Source of the DNA: Rhinopithecus roxellana | Taxonomy: Eukaryota; Chordata; Mammalia; Primates; Cercopithecidae | Length of the DNA stretch: 64,000 nucleotides | Direction of reading: 5' to 3' | NCBI RefSeq assembly: GCF_007565055.1 | Contig: NC_044562.1 | Coordinates: 54,694,250 to 54,758,249, forward strand | In this document: positions 10,328 through 23,008 of the stretch, piece by piece | How the letters are laid out: every line of letters starts with the position of its first letter | Numbering within the stretch: the stretch's first letter is position 1 | The notes under the pieces: model-generated | The model's database searches: none | Seen by the model: only the letters and a program-made list of their open reading frames with translations | Told to the model about the DNA's origin: nothing | Made by a program: the position numbers and the translations under genes

Positions 10328-12009
10328 TGTTCCAAGAGAGATGTACGAATATAGTGGACACATTTCAATCAAGTGGGCTCTTTTGACTAGTTTAATCCTA
10401 GGAAGATAAGCAAAGGAAAAAAAAAAAGACTACCAGAATAAAATGTTACTTCCAAATTTTCCCTCTTCAACATGAATAGTCTGTCATCCAGAGGAGTCAT
10501 TTTGTCACACTGAATTACCTAATAGAGCAGGTCAGTGCCCATAATTCAAAAAATTATGTCTCTCCTTTAAAACCAATTGTGACTTAAACCCATTTACGAT
10601 ATAAGTGGCTGCAAGTTCCCCAAGTGTTTATCCCTGAGTATAATGAGACTGAGTAAAAATGGCACAAGATGAAGTTAAAGAGACATGCCAAACATCAAGA
10701 AGGAAGAACCTTTTTTAAAGATGTTGTCAGTGGGGCAAGATATTGATAAATCAGGTTGTGGGAATCAAATGATAAATTATAGCAGCCTCACTGGAAGAGT
10801 TTCAGCTTCTGAAATGATGGAGCAATATTGCATGGTTTTATCCCTTTGGTACCTCCATCTGAGTATCTTTAATGATATTTCATGTTTAATAATGATACAA
10901 CAGTATTTTTACTCACTGTTCCAGAAAAAGAATGCCAAACTAACATACGTTGTGTGCACTCATGCAAAGCAAATGGGTGATAAGGAGACTTAATTGTATA
11001 TGTGGGGTTAATCTCAAAATGCTTTTATAAGTTAGGCTAGATTTTATTATACATGAAGTAGAAGATGATAATCTATGTCAAACTGATCATTTCATGTTAA
11101 ATTTAGCAGATCAATATTACATGAATAGTATATTTTATGAAATAAATTTCAAGTAATTGCCTTGGGAAATTTAAAGAACAAGATGTTCCAGATATTAAAC
11201 TTTTAATATTTTTCCATTTTTGAAATGAATTGACAAGTATGGCACTAATTTTTCAATGGGGTTACCCACTGTGGACTCTTCTACCAATCTGTGAGATTTT
11301 GACCACTTCATTTTTACACCTGTCTATATACATCCACTGAGTGACTACGGTGTGCCAGATCCTGTGCAGGTCAGTGAAGACACAAATGCAGAGGGTTCAC
11401 CCCTGACTGCAAGATTTTTGTATTCTAATAGAAGGCAGATTTGCAAATAATGACAAAAATATGAGATATGTGCAGTATTTGAAACATAAACAAGTGCAAT
11501 AACAGTAGGTGGAAAACGGCATACAAATTTACCTAAATGAAAAAGATCAACCTTCAAAGAGAAAGTAAATTAGATTTCTAGAAATGTGGAAATTTGCTAC
11601 TCTAAATCTTGGGAGAGCATTCTAGGTGCACATGAGAAATATTTGTGAATTAGGTTAAAAACAAGTAACATAATTTCTCAAAACAAAGAACGAGTCATAT
11701 GAAAAAGTGTAGAGATATAGGAGAAGTCATATCACAATAGAGCTTTTATGTTAATAATTATTTTCTAATAAGTTGAAAGAAATTTAAAAACATGAAGCAC
11801 AGGAGTGACAAGATCAGCTTTAGAAAATTTAGAGATTTTGGTTGTGCCAATCACATACTGGAAGGTGGTAGGGATCAGGTGGAATGAATGTCAGAAATTC
11901 CAGGAAGAAAAATAGAGAAATTGTTAAGACTCATTTGCCAAGAGCCTGACTTAGGTTTATGAAATTTCTTGTCAATTGTCACAGTTATGTAATTATGTTT
12001 GCAGAGTTG
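10328..12009. other. Unassigned; possible ancient repeat at 11290-11950
   Basis: 10685-10993 has an open frame of 102 codons without recognisable domain, signal peptide or homologue. I do not call it a gene. 11320-11460 ('gagtgactacggtgtgccagatcctgtgc..') and 11800-11920 ('aggagtgacaagatcagctttag..') resemble parts of a widespread ancient mammalian repeat whose name I cannot give securely. A similar piece recurs at 25735-25850. Confidence 0.35.
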
Positions 12010-14640
12010 TTTATAGTATTCCTTATTATTATCTCATTATCTGTGAGGCTAGCAGTGAATATATTGTCTTTCATTCCTATTATCAACTATTTCTCTTTTG
12101 CTTTAGTCTTTCTAAAGTCGTATCAACTTTGTTCATCTTTTCATAAAACCTCTTTTGTTTTAATTTTTCTGTGTTTTTCTGTTCTTTTTTTGTTGTTGTT
12201 TTCTGTTATTATCCTTGTTACTTTCTTTCCTCTGCTTGATTTAATTTCGGCTTATATCTCTATTGTTTTTCTAATTTTTTAATGTGGAAGCTTGGTACTG
12301 TATTAACATATTTCTTCTTCACTAATACAAGCGTGTTAGTGCTATAAATTTTCCTCTAAGCATTGTTCTAGCTGCATCTTACTAATTTTTCATTTTTATT
12401 GAGTTCAAAGTATTTTCTAAATTATGTTAAAATTACCTCTTTTCCTCAAATATTATTTTGATGTGTACTGTTTAATGTTTCAGTGTTTAGACATTGTCTT
12501 CATATCCTTCTCCTAGTAATTTCTAATTTAATTTCATAAGGTCTGAAAATATACTTTGTACAGTTTTAAATCTTTTACATTTGTTAAGGTCTAATTTGTA
12601 GCACAGGTTTGATAGATCTGGTTTAGTATTACAAGCACATTTAGGTGGAGTGTTCTACAAATGTCAGTTAGATCTAGTTAATTTTTGCTGTTCTTAGTTT
12701 TTCTAGAGCCTCACTTATTTTCTACCCACTGTTTCTATAATATTACTCAGAAGGAAGTATTGATATTCATTATAATTGTGGACTTAACTATATCTTATTT
12801 CAGTCCTGTTAGATTTTGCTTCATGCATTTTGAAATTCTGTTTTTAGGTGCATAATATTTAGAAGTTCTAAGTTTTCTTGGTGAATTATCCCTCTTATCA
12901 ATATCTCTGTTTTCCCTGGTAATTATTTTTTGTTCAATATGAATATAGCCACTCTAGCTTTGTTTCATTATTGCATGAAAAAACTTTTTCTACATTCTTT
13001 TTCTTAATTCTACTTGAAGTGAACTTTGTGTAGACATCATAGGGTTGAATTATATTACATATTCTATCTGAAATTCTGTACTTTAATTAGTATGTTTAGA
13101 TATTTACATTTAATGTAATTATTCATATGCTTATAATTAAGTATAATAATATGTATATTTAATTGTTTCAATTTTTTCATATTCACCTTTAAAGACTATT
13201 CAGAATCAATATTTTACCATGTCATTTGGAATATGGAAATATTAACATTGTATAGGTCTGCTTGTTCTTTTATGCTACATACATGTCTTATACGTTTTTT
13301 CTACACACAGTAAAAACCTCATCTGGCAATGTTATACTCTCTGATTTTAGTTGAAGTCAGCATTGCCAGAATGCTATTTTTAACAATTCAAGAGAAGAAC
13401 AGACAGATATTTATCTAGATATTTTCCAATTCTGGTGTTCTATTTTATTTCTTAAGTTCCAAGTTTGTTTCAATTTATACCTCCCGTAAACCACTTCTCA
13501 GTTTTTCTTTAACTAAGTGCCTTAATTTCACCTTCATTCCTAAAGAAGATACAATAATTGAATATACAATTCAGGATTATTTTACATCTTTAAAAATATT
13601 ACACCACTTCCCTCTGAACTCAATAATTATGAGAATTTTATATTCTTTTAAATACTTGTTTATCTATAGGTTGTTAACCATTTTTCTCTGACTACTTCCA
13701 ATTTTTTTGTCTTTTGTTTCCACTGGTTTGTTATAATGTATCTGACTAGATTTCCTTCTTAGGATTTGTTCAGCTTCTTGAATTTGTAAGTTTATATCTT
13801 GTGTCAATGCAAGACATTGCCAGCTATCATTTCTTCCCATTTTTGTCATTGCTTCCAGAGAGGAATCTCTGTCCTCTCTTTCTGGGACTTTGATAAAACA
13901 AATGTTTGAAATTTCATTGTTTTTTCAGTGATCCCTCATATTTGTTCATTGTTTTCTATTTTTTAAATCTCATTTTCAGATTGTATAAGTTTTACTGCTC
14001 TATCTGCAAATTTACCAAGTTGTAATTTTCTTCTCTGTTCTGATATTAAGTCCTTCCAGTAAGGATTTATTTTGATATTTTTTTTTATCTACAATTTTCT
14101 TTTGGTTCTGTTTTATTTATCTTTTTTGAGGCTTTCTATTTCAACACATTTTTCAAGAGTATTTATCATTCCTAGTTAGACCATTTCTGTAATAGCTGCT
14201 TTAATATCCATTGTATATTTTCAATACCCATGTCACCTTGGTGTTGCTAATTATCTTCTTCTGCAGGAGTCAAAATTTTCATGTTTTTAAAAAATATTTT
14301 ATGAGTTTTTATTTTGTCGTGCACATTTTACATATTATGTAGTAAAATTCTAGGTTTTAAAACATCCTATGAAAATGTTATTATTTTTTGTTTTAGCAGG
14401 TCATTGAACTGATTAGATAAAGCCACTAGTTTCATTCTGGTTCCTGAGTGTCCTGGTTCTAATATTATGTCTATTTTCAAAACCTTGGTAGTAGTCTTCA
14501 AATTTGTTCAAGACATGTCCCATCTAATGGCCATTCTGGGACCTAGATGGTGGTCTATCTTTTAATTCATTTCTGAAAGTATTTGGCATGCTGGTTAGAA
14601 TCAGTCCTGCCATGTAGAACTTGGAGGTGAGCTCTGGAGT
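12010..14640 (-). mobile_element. Ancient L1M, ORF2 N-half through 5' region, antisense
   Basis: Plus-strand reading runs backwards through an old L1. It passes the 'tatcaactttgttcatcttttca' part of ORF2, then 'agtgctataaattttcctctaagca' and 'gagttcaaagtattttct'. The endonuclease-domain region follows ('gtctgaaaatatactttgtacagtt', 'ggagtgttctacaaatgtcagttagat'), then ORF1-like sequence. It ends in a 5' UTR-like tail near 14200-14620. Every frame is broken. Confidence 0.75.
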
Positions 14641-15046
14641 TCACTGGATTAAGAAAATGTGGCACATATACACCATGGAATACTATCCAGCCATAAAAAA
14701 GGATGAGTTCATGTCCTTCGTAGGGACATGGATGCAGCTGGAAACCATCATTCTCAGCAAACTATCGCAAGAACAGAAAACCAAATACTGCATGTTCTCA
14801 CTCATAGGTGGGAAGTGAACAATGAGATCACTTGGACACAGGAAGGGGAACATCACACACCGGGTCCTATTGTGGGGAGGGGGAAGGGGGGAGGGATAGC
14901 ATTAGAAGATATACCTAATGCAAATGACGAGTTAATGGGTGCAGCACACCCACATGGCACATGTATACTATATAACAAAAGTGCACGTTGTGCACATGTA
15001 CCCTAGAACTTAAAGTATTATTTAAAAAATAAATAAATATTTTTAC
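14641..15046 (+). mobile_element. L1P 3' end, 5'-truncated, sense
   Basis: It begins in the last ORF2 codons (WIKKMWHIYTMEYY is readable from 14648) and passes the terminal ..FSLIGGK stop region. It continues through the G-rich 3' UTR tract ('ggggaggggg..' about 14872) and ends 'cctagaacttaaagtattatttaaaaaataaataaat'. Unlike the two young L1s in this window it lacks the duplicated CACCCATCAA motif, so it belongs to another, older subfamily. No clear target duplication. Confidence 0.88.
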
Positions 15047-15189
15047 ATATCTTTTCTTTGTCCCTTCTTCTATATGGCCTCCTTGGTCTTTTATGGTTTA
15101 TTGGAGGTTCCATTTCAGTCCTGTGGACAGGAAATTGAGATTCTATTTTACCTGTTCTGCTGTGTATTGCTACTTTTGTGCCTGCAATT

Positions 15190-15242
15190 CAGCCACTTTT
15201 AAATTGGTTCTACTAAATAATGCAGGATAATGTTCCCATAAT
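15190..15242 (-). mobile_element. MLT1-type LTR, first half of split copy
   Basis: 'tactaaataatgcaggataatgttcccataatggg' matches the 'aataatccaggataatctccccatttt' segment of an antisense MLT1-type LTR. It resumes at 17364, the other side of the inverted L1. The remaining left portion (15047-15189) is not clearly assignable. Confidence 0.5.
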
Positions 15243-15523
15243 GGGTTCTTTAATCGTTTTTTTTTTTTTTTTTACTTTTTTATTTATTTTTTTATTTTTT
15301 TATTATACTTTAAGTTCTAGGGTACATGTGCATAACGTGCAGGTTTGTTACATATGTATACTTGTGCCATGTTGGTGTGCTGCACCCATCAACTCGTCAG
15401 CACCCATCAATTCATCATTTATATCAGGTATAACTCCCAATGCAATCCCTCCCCCCTGCCCCCTCCCCATGATAGGCCCCGGTGTGTGATGTTCCCCTTC
15501 CCGAGTCCAAGTGATCTCATTGT

Positions 15524-16078
15524 TCAGTTCCCACCTATGAGTGAGAACATGCGATGTTTGGTTTTCTGTTCTTGTGATAGTTTGCTAAGAATGATGGTTT
15601 CCAGCTGCATCCATGTCCCTACAAAGGAGGCAAACTCATCCTTTTTTATGGCTGCATAGTATTCCATGGTGTATATGTGCCACATTTTCTTAATCCAGTC
15701 TGTCACAGATGGACATTTGGGTTGATTCCAAGTCTTTGCTATCGTGAATAGTGCCGCAATAAACATACGTGTGCATGTGTCTTTATAGCAGCATGATTTA
15801 TAATCCTTTGGGTATACACCCAGTAGTGGGATGGCTGGGTCATATGGTACATCTAGTTCTAGATCCTTGAGGAATTGCCATACTGTTTTCCATAATGGTT
15901 GAACTAGTTTACAATCCCACCAACAGTGTAAAAGTGTTCCTATTTTTCCACATCCTCTCCAACAACTGTTGTTTACTGACTTTTTAATGATTGCCATTCT
16001 AACTGGTGTGAGATGGTATCTCATCGTGGTTTTGATTTGCATTTCTCTGATGGCAAGTGATGATGAGCATTTTTTCAT
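15524..16078 (-). pseudogene. L1 ORF2 C-terminal fragment
   Basis: 184 codons, open to the normal ORF2 stop (..FSLIGGN). They start at the internal methionine of MKKCSSSLAIREMQIKTT and include the zinc-knuckle-like region CWRGCGKIGTLLHCWWDC. Part of the 3' segment of the twin-primed insertion, so it has no promoter of its own and no endonuclease or polymerase domain. Confidence 0.9.
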
Positions 16079-16110
16079 GTGTCTGTTGGCTGTATGAATG
16101 TCTTCTTTTG

Positions 16111-17352
16111 GGGATGCCCTCTCTCACCACTCCTCTTCAACATAGTGTTGGAAGTTCTGGCTAGGGCAGTCAGGCAAGAGAAAGAAATCAAGGGTATTCA
16201 GTTAGGAAAAGAAGAAGTCAAATTGTCCCTGTTTGCAGATGACATGATTGTATATTTAGAAAACCCCATTGTCTCAGCCCAAAATCTCCTTAAGCTGATA
16301 AGCGACTTCAGCAAAGTCTCAGGGTACAAAATTAATGTGCAAAAATCACAAGCATTCTTATACACCAGTAACAAACAGAGAGCCAAATCATGAATGAACT
16401 TCCATTCACAATTGCTTCAAAGAGAATAAAATACCTAGGAATCCAACTTACAAGGGATGTCAAGGACCTCTTCAAGGAGAGCTACAAACCACTGCTCAGT
16501 GAAATAAAAGAGGACACAAACAAATGGAAGAACATACCATGCTCATGGATAGGAAGAATCAATATCGTGAAAATGGCCATACTGCCCAAGGTTATTTATA
16601 GATTCAATGCCATCCCCATCAAGCTACCAATGAGTTTCTTCACAGAATTGGAAAAAACTGCTTTAAACTTCATATGGAACCAAAAAAGAGCCCGCATTGC
16701 CAAGACAATCCTAAGTCAAAAGGACAAAGCTGGAGGCGTCACGCTACCTGACTTCAAACTATACTACAAGGCTACAGTAACCAAAACAGCATGGTACTGG
16801 TACCAAAACAGAGCTATAGACCAATGGAACAGAACAGAGTCCTCAGAAATAATACCACACATCTACAGCCATCTGATCTTTGACAAACCTGAGAGAAACA
16901 AGAAATGGGGAAAGGATTCCCTGTTTCATAAATGGTGCTGGGAAAATTGGCTAGCCATAAGTAGAAAGCTGAAACTGGATCCTTTCCTTACTCCTTATAC
17001 GAAGATTAATTCAAGATGGATTAGAGACTTAAATGTTAGCCCTAATACCATAAAAACCCTAGAAGAAAACCTAGGTAATACCATTCAGGACATAGGCATG
17101 GGCAAGGACTTCATGTCTAACACACCAAAAACAATGGCAGCAAAAGCCAAAATTGACAAATGGGATCTAATTAAACTAAAGAGCTTCTGCACAGCAAAAG
17201 AAACTACCATCAGAGTGAACAGGCACCTACAGAATGGGAGAAAACTTTTGCAATCTACTCATCCGACAAAGGGCTAATATCCAGAATCTACAAAGAACTC
17301 AAACAAATATACAAGAAAAAAATGAACAACCTCATCAAAAAGTGGGCAAAGG
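16111..17352 (+). pseudogene. L1 ORF2 middle segment, inverted
   Basis: It holds the reverse-transcriptase palm motif FADDMIVYL (near 16236-16262) and the thumb/connection region. A short deletion near 16375-16392 shifts frame after SNKQRAKS, and a second frame (16390-17277) carries on from NELPFTIASKR. Close to the full-length L1 copy in protein sequence, but isolated and inverted, so nonfunctional. Confidence 0.9.
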
Positions 17353-17363
17353 GTTCTTTAATC

Positions 17364-17458
17364 TTAATCACAACTGTGAAGACAATGTTTCATGTGGAAA
17401 CAGGTTTGAGGTGGTAGGGTATGGACAACTTTGTGGGTCAATTATTCTGCCTACCATA
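17364..17458 (-). mobile_element. MLT1-type LTR, second half of split copy
   Basis: 'ttaatcacaactgtgaagacaatgtttcatgtggaaac' through 'tcaattattctgcctaccata' is the terminal part of an antisense MaLR LTR. A matching terminus 'gagcattattctgactaccacata' occurs at about 19765-19785 in the partner LTR. Confidence 0.55.
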
Positions 17459-18975
17459 GCCCACTTTCTGGCCTTCAAAATTCACATCTTTCACACACGC
17501 AGAAGAAATTCACCACATCCCAAGGTCCCCAAAAGCATCAACCCATTAAACATCAACAAAGTCACTTCTAAATTTTATCAGATAAAAATTCCAACTATTA
17601 TCTACATTAGATATGAATGAGGGTCTAATTTGTTCTCAGGTACAATTCTTCCTTATTTGTGAACATGTGAAACTTAACAAACAAGGCATTGGCTCAAAAA
17701 AAAAAAAAAATCATGATGGAACAGCCATGAAAAAATAATTTTAGACATACTAGTTGTAAAATAGAGAAAATGAAAGGGGAAAAGCAGTTACTAACACCAA
17801 TCAATTTAAAATTTCAGCTAAGTAAACTACATTTGCTTTCCAGAGAATAATCCTCTTTGACTCATGGATCTATCTCTGGACTCACAGCTCTGCTCTCTGG
17901 ATTTGCGTCTCTGGTCTCAGAAGAGAATAGAAATGCTGCTCATATGTGTCTGCAGCTGAGTTGTTGTTCTGATCTGACTCCTGCCAGGATAATTTTTGAG
18001 GTATTTCATGTTGTACTCTCTGCCCCTTTTGGTCCAAACTGTCATTGGTTTTACTATGTGAAATTCCCAAAAATCATGTGGGTTTTCTGTAGGTTAATCT
18101 GGATTTACTTCATTACATAAAAGGCCTACTACAAACTTTTCATAGAAAAATCCTTTTATATTTTGGCTTTTACTTATATGGCTGATGGAGAAAATTCTTA
18201 AGCTTTCCAAATGCTCTCTGGAGACGATCTATGTGTTGCACTTTTAATCTCTTCTAGGTATCTTTGTGTGATTGAAAAGTCTGTTGTTCTCTTATAAGAT
18301 ATTAGCAAAGGGTTGTATAGCCACATCCTCAATTTTGCCTTTAGAGGATGCCTTTCTGACATGGAAACTCTTCATTTTGGAAGCTTTTTTCATCTTAATA
18401 GGCTGAAAGTTTTCAAAATCAAGTCCCACGTCTTTTGTGTTTAACAGTTCTTCTCTCAATTTACTGTTTTTCTCTCCAATTTTGCTCTAAGCAACACGAA
18501 GAAACCAGACCACATCTCTCACATTTTGCTTGAAAATTTCGTCAGTTGAATATTCAATTTGTCATTTACAAGTTCTATTTTTCACCTCATTTTAGGACAC
18601 AATTGCAGTAAACTTACTGCCACTATATAACAAGTATCTCCTTTCTTCTACTTTCTGATAACATGTTCTTTACTTCCTCCTAAGCCCCCATCAACATCAA
18701 CTTTAAGGCTCCTGTTTTTATTTGTAGTCTATTCACAACCATTTAGGGGTTCTCTAGGGGGACATGGTTTTCTATCATGCTTCTCACTTCCTTCTGAGCC
18801 CTCACTGACAGAATCGTTCACATTCATATTTTTGCTAAGTTTTTGCAAGGCAATCTACATATTTTCCATCGTGTTACTCAAAATTCTTCCAGCCTCTTCC
18901 TAGTGCACAATTCCCAATCCACTTCTGCAATTTCAGGTATTTTTTACATCGGCACTCCAGTTTCAGATATGAAAA
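17459..18975 (-). mobile_element. ERVL-MaLR (MLT1-like) internal region
   Basis: 'ggtacaattcttccttatttgtgaacatgtgaaac' and neighbours follow antisense MaLR internal consensus phrases, and the block is bracketed by two related LTR ends. Frames such as 17857-18120 (87 codons) show no retroviral motif. An A-run at 17698-17710 is the only simple repeat. Confidence 0.55.
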
Positions 18976-19790
18976 TCTCATTTGCTTTCTATTGCTGCTA
19001 TAACACATTTTTCCAAACTTAATGTTTTAAAACAACAACAAAAAAAAGTCAGACATTCAACACGAATCTCATTAGGTTAAAATCAAAGTGTTAACAGGGC
19101 TGCTTTTCTTCCTGGAGGCTCTAAATGAGAAGCCATTGACTTGCCGTTTCCAGCTTCTGGATGTCACCCACATTCTTTGGGTCCCTTTATTGCTCATCTT
19201 CAAAGTTGGTAACAGTGCGGTCTCTCTGACCCTTCTGTAGACTTTACATCTTTTGCAGACTGCAGCTCGGAAAGGTTGCTGTGATTTTAAGAATTCATAT
19301 GATTAGATTGGATCTGGTTGGAGAATGCTCATCTCAAATTCCTCTATTAATTAATTAATTAATTTATTTATTTATTGAGACACAGTCTGGCTCTGTCACC
19401 CAGGCTGGAGTGCAGTGGCACGATCTCAGCTCACTGCAATGTCTGCCTCCCGTGTTCAAGTGATTCTCCTGCCTCAGCCTCCCGAATAGCTGGGATTACA
19501 GGCACCTGCCACTGCACCTGGCTAATTTTTGTGTTTTTAGTAGAGACAGCATTTCGCCATGTTGGCCAGACTGGTCTCGAACTCCTGACCTTAGGTGATC
19601 CACTCGCCTCAGCCTCCCAAAGTGCTGGGATTACAGGCATGAGCCAGCACGCCCAGCCAAATTCCTCAATCTTAACCACAGCTACAGAGTCCCTTCTGCC
19701 ATGTAAGGCAACATATTTATAGCTTCCATGGATGAGGGTATGGGCATCTTTTTGGTTGGGAGAGCATTATTCTGACTACCACATAATGGA
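18976..19790 (-). mobile_element. MLT1-type LTR, split by an Alu
   Basis: It begins 'tttgctttctattgctgctataacacatttttccaaac'. It continues with 'aaaatcaaagtgttaacagggctgcttttcttcctggaggctct' and 'ttccagcttctgga' to 'ttctgccatgtaaggcaacatattta' and the 'attctgactaccaca' terminus. The Alu at 19345-19658 interrupts it. Confidence 0.65.
19345..19658 (-). mobile_element. AluS-like insertion
   Basis: A complete antisense Alu with an (AATT/ATTT)n-decayed tail at 19345-19377. The 9-bp target duplication AAATTCCTC is at 19336-19344 and 19659-19667. Body variants (GGCATGAGCC, CTCGAACTCCTGACC) indicate an S-type rather than the young monkey Y type. Confidence 0.93.
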
Positions 19791-22269
19791 AACTAGAGGT
19801 TAATCTGATAAGTGGAGAAAATATTCTGTATATGGTGAGTCAGGAAATAAAGCAAGCCGAAAATACTGTATACCCTTATGTCATGGGTTAAGAAGTAAAA
19901 CAAATCTGTAAATTTTGGATGAATGAATGATCAAACTCATTTATAATACACTCTATTTCTAAATTGCATACATTCTCTACCATGTGAAATCCCCAAGAGT
20001 TGTTAACTTCAGGTGTGAGAGAGGATTGCATAAAGTTTGAAGCAGGTTTATAAAGCTATTTCAAAGGAAAAATTCATCCTTTATCTACTCTATTCTCTAT
20101 ATGTAGATGTACTTCAAGAGAGTATGAGAGATGAGGGATCAATTACAAAGGAGGCAGTGTATCTGTAAGCTCAAACTAACAAAAATGAGACTAATAATTT
20201 AGAAAGTTGGAAGAAGAGACTGTGAGAAAATTATGAATGGTAAAAATCAGAGTTGTTGTATTAAAGTCTCTGGACACTTGAATGAGTTCTAAATTACTAA
20301 AAGAAATAAGTTTAATGTAAACAAAATTACGTTATATTGCAAGCAAACTATTAAGCAACTGCTGAGATTGACTGCCCAAAAGGTATTTCCAAACCATTTC
20401 TCTGCTACTTTTGACTACAGAGGATTAAAATCTAAAACCCTGTATTTCCTATCCTACCTTGTAGCTCTGCATAGATGGGAAATTCAATGTGGGTCTACAA
20501 GAAAATGATTAAGTCTTCTGTAAGGTTTATCTAGATAGCTTTTTGTTTTCTTGAGTAAAAGTAATAGATTTGGTTAAATCGCTACCATCTCTCCCTTCTA
20601 CCTCACTTAGATAGGAAAATGATGCTTAGAATGAAGGCAGCGATCTTGTGATCATAATGGCATGGTGAAGAGGACTACAGAGATTCTTTCTCAGATACCA
20701 TCAAGCCAACAGAAGCTGCCTACTGTGTAAGCCACTGTAAATCTAATCTTCATTGAGTCTAATATTTCCAATTAATAAAGTCAGTGAAAGACTTGTAGTA
20801 ATTTTAGTTTCACAAAAATATTCAGGGAATTGAATTAATATTGGAAACCCAAATTAAGAGGTGGTAGGGATAGAGGAGGACTGCTTTCTAATCATTGAGT
20901 ACATTGTATCATTGAATATCATTCTTATTCTCTGATGTAGGACCTCTGTCAGGTAGAGAGAGATGGGCTGAGTAAGGAGTCATGGGGCAGACCCAACCCA
21001 TGCTAGTGTGAGAAAGATGTAATTATCAAATCAAAGTAAATAGTAAAGAGGGGGGAAAAATGATGTAATTAGGAGAAGGCATGGTCTTAGGGAATAGGGA
21101 ACTTAGAGATAAATAATGAATTTTTAATCTAATTTGTATCAAACATGCCTGAATTGCGTTGCCAATGTTATGGATTAAGTTCTTATATTAATGACTTCCA
21201 TGTTTTCAGCAACTGCCCTTTCACTGAGGATTTCAAATTCATGAAAAGAATTTTGAAAGCCACCCACTTCTGTATTTTCATGGGAGCTCTGCAATCTGTA
21301 CTCTGAATGTGTGAGCTGTCTGCCCGGCACTTACCGGACCTTATTCGTGTCAAGTAGACTACACCACAAATAGCAGAGACAAGGACAAATGCCAGATTTA
21401 GGATTCTTTATTTGAGAACAATATGAACAATAAAACTGCATATTCTACAAAATAAGGTGCTTCCCACTTGTGGCATCTGGTAAGTCTTAAAATGTCTCTG
21501 TTATGATCCAGACTTTGCACTCAGATGTCCTCCAACTACCTTGCATGCAACTGAAAGAATAATTGACACTATTCTAGTTTATAGAGAAGGAATAGATTCT
21601 GGTTATATTGGATCATTAATTTGTTTAATGGTTGTGAAGAGCTTCCGCCCCTCCTTAAGAACCGTCACCAGTAAATCTCTACTGCTTCCATTTGGGTGTT
21701 TGATTTGGGCAATTCCACATGCCCTATAAGAAATAATTTAGTATGTCTGTGAGATAGATGACAGGGTTTGGAGCTTTTCTCCTGGGAGATTTAACCTGGA
21801 AATTCTTTTTAATGCTAATGGCAGTTATTCATGTCAAGGCTGGCATATTGATGGAGGAATACACTCCTAAATCTGTTTTTACAGTTTGTGTATACTTCGA
21901 AGGATTTTACCACCATATGGTCCTTAAAGATTTGTTATCAGTCAATCCACAGTGGTTACAAAGTCAGATATATATATATCGTTCATACAGGTATTCCACT
22001 CCTCTAGCCTGGGAAAGAAACCTGAAATAAAGATGTTAACTGGTAAAAGAAAGTGAAGAGATGTAACCAGTGTAATAAGACTGATTCTCGCTTATCTTTA
22101 CACTTCCCATACAACAGCAACCTGGTGAGCTATAGATGGCCATTGAATGAGTGATGTACACATTTTCCCTCTTTATGTGTCTACAAAGGAAAGACAGGTA
22201 TAAAGGACACCAGAAATGGTTGCTCTCTGGAATGAAAACTTGACTAGAAAGTGGCATACAGCATTCCAA
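19791..22269. other. Unassigned, low-repeat sequence
   Basis: About 2.5 kb with no young repeat. 20340-20790 ('gaaggcagcgatcttgtgatcataatggc' to 'gtaagccactgtaaatct') looks like an old DNA-transposon or LTR terminus I cannot name. Frames at 21541-21729 and 21758-22030 (62 and 90 codons) have no recognisable domain or splice context. Confidence 0.35.
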
Positions 22270-22500
22270 TTAAGAAACCCAATTGCCCGGGTTCAAATTC
22301 TAGCTGTGCCTCCTTCTAGCTACATAATCTTAGCAGAGTTATTTAATTTCTCTTTGCCTCAGGTTTCTCATATATGAAGAGGGTAAATAGTATTATAATT
22401 CATCCACTTCCAAATTAAAATAAGTTCATATATTTAAAATCCTTAAAGCAGTGCCTGCTGTAGAGTAAGCATCATTTAAGCTCTTATTACTACTTAGCTC
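22270..22500 (+). repeat. MIR, well preserved
   Basis: Full MIR order is visible. It runs 'cccgggttcaaattctagctgtgcc', 'tagctacataatcttagcagagttatttaatttctctttgcctcaggtttctcatatatgaag', then a decayed 3' half ending 'ttaaagcagtgcctgctgtagagtaagc'. Confidence 0.8.
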
Positions 22501-23008
22501 ACTATGTCATTAAGATTTACACCTTTAAATAATTATTTAGAATTTTCTACCTATTTTTAAGAAGATACTTGTCTTTGACTCACATAATTTTTTTAAAGAA
22601 AATAAGACAACATCTGTGAAGGTGTATTGAATCATCAAAGTAATATAAATATAAGTGAAGATGACTATCCTTATAGCCACCCACCCAAAAGATAGCAGTT
22701 TTAAAGTCAAGACACTATGTCTGGAAGCATTCACTCATTTCTTTCTTTAAGCCCAATTTCTGCATATGCAAAAAACTCATTTACGAGTTATTATTTTAAA
22801 TTATCTTAATATGAAGCTGTCTGTAAATCATAATTATATTCTTTCTTTTTCTAGAAATTTGGTGTGGTATGTTCACAGATCTCATCTCAATTCTCTTCCT
22901 ATTTTAGCTACTAGAAATAGTGTTAGCATTTCTTTCTTCAAATTTTGGACATCAGTGTTCTGAACAATAATAATAATAGTAAATTATAAAGTATCTGATA
23001 AAGTAGCC
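22501..23008. other. Unassigned AT-rich sequence
   Basis: No recognisable element or gene. Confidence 0.4.

Larger units (their letters stand above)
15243..17363 (-). mobile_element. Young L1 with 5' inversion (twin priming)
   Basis: A 13-bp direct repeat GGGTTCTTTAATC lies at 15243-15255 and 17351-17363. Inside, 15257 to about 16110 is the L1 3' end on the minus strand: poly-A as T-run, 3' UTR, and ORF2 C-terminus with the CX3CX7HX4C cysteine motif. About 16111-17352 is an upstream ORF2 piece on the plus strand, from GCPLSPLLF through FADDMIVYL to ..KKWAKG. Against the full-length L1 at 41-47 kb only about 20 bp between the pieces is missing. That is the hallmark of twin-primed reverse transcription. 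Its 3' UTR has the same duplicated CACCCATCAA marker as the full-length copy. Confidence 0.93.

Noticed and set aside
10685..10993. 102-codon open frame as a possible small gene
   Set aside because: No recognised domain, signal or neighbours; no sign of splicing, promoter or poly-A signal. Kept only as an unassigned stretch.
11959..12282. 107-codon hydrophobic frame resembling a membrane protein
   Set aside because: Largely the reverse strand of an ancient L1 ORF2; the hydrophobicity follows from T-rich antisense sequence.
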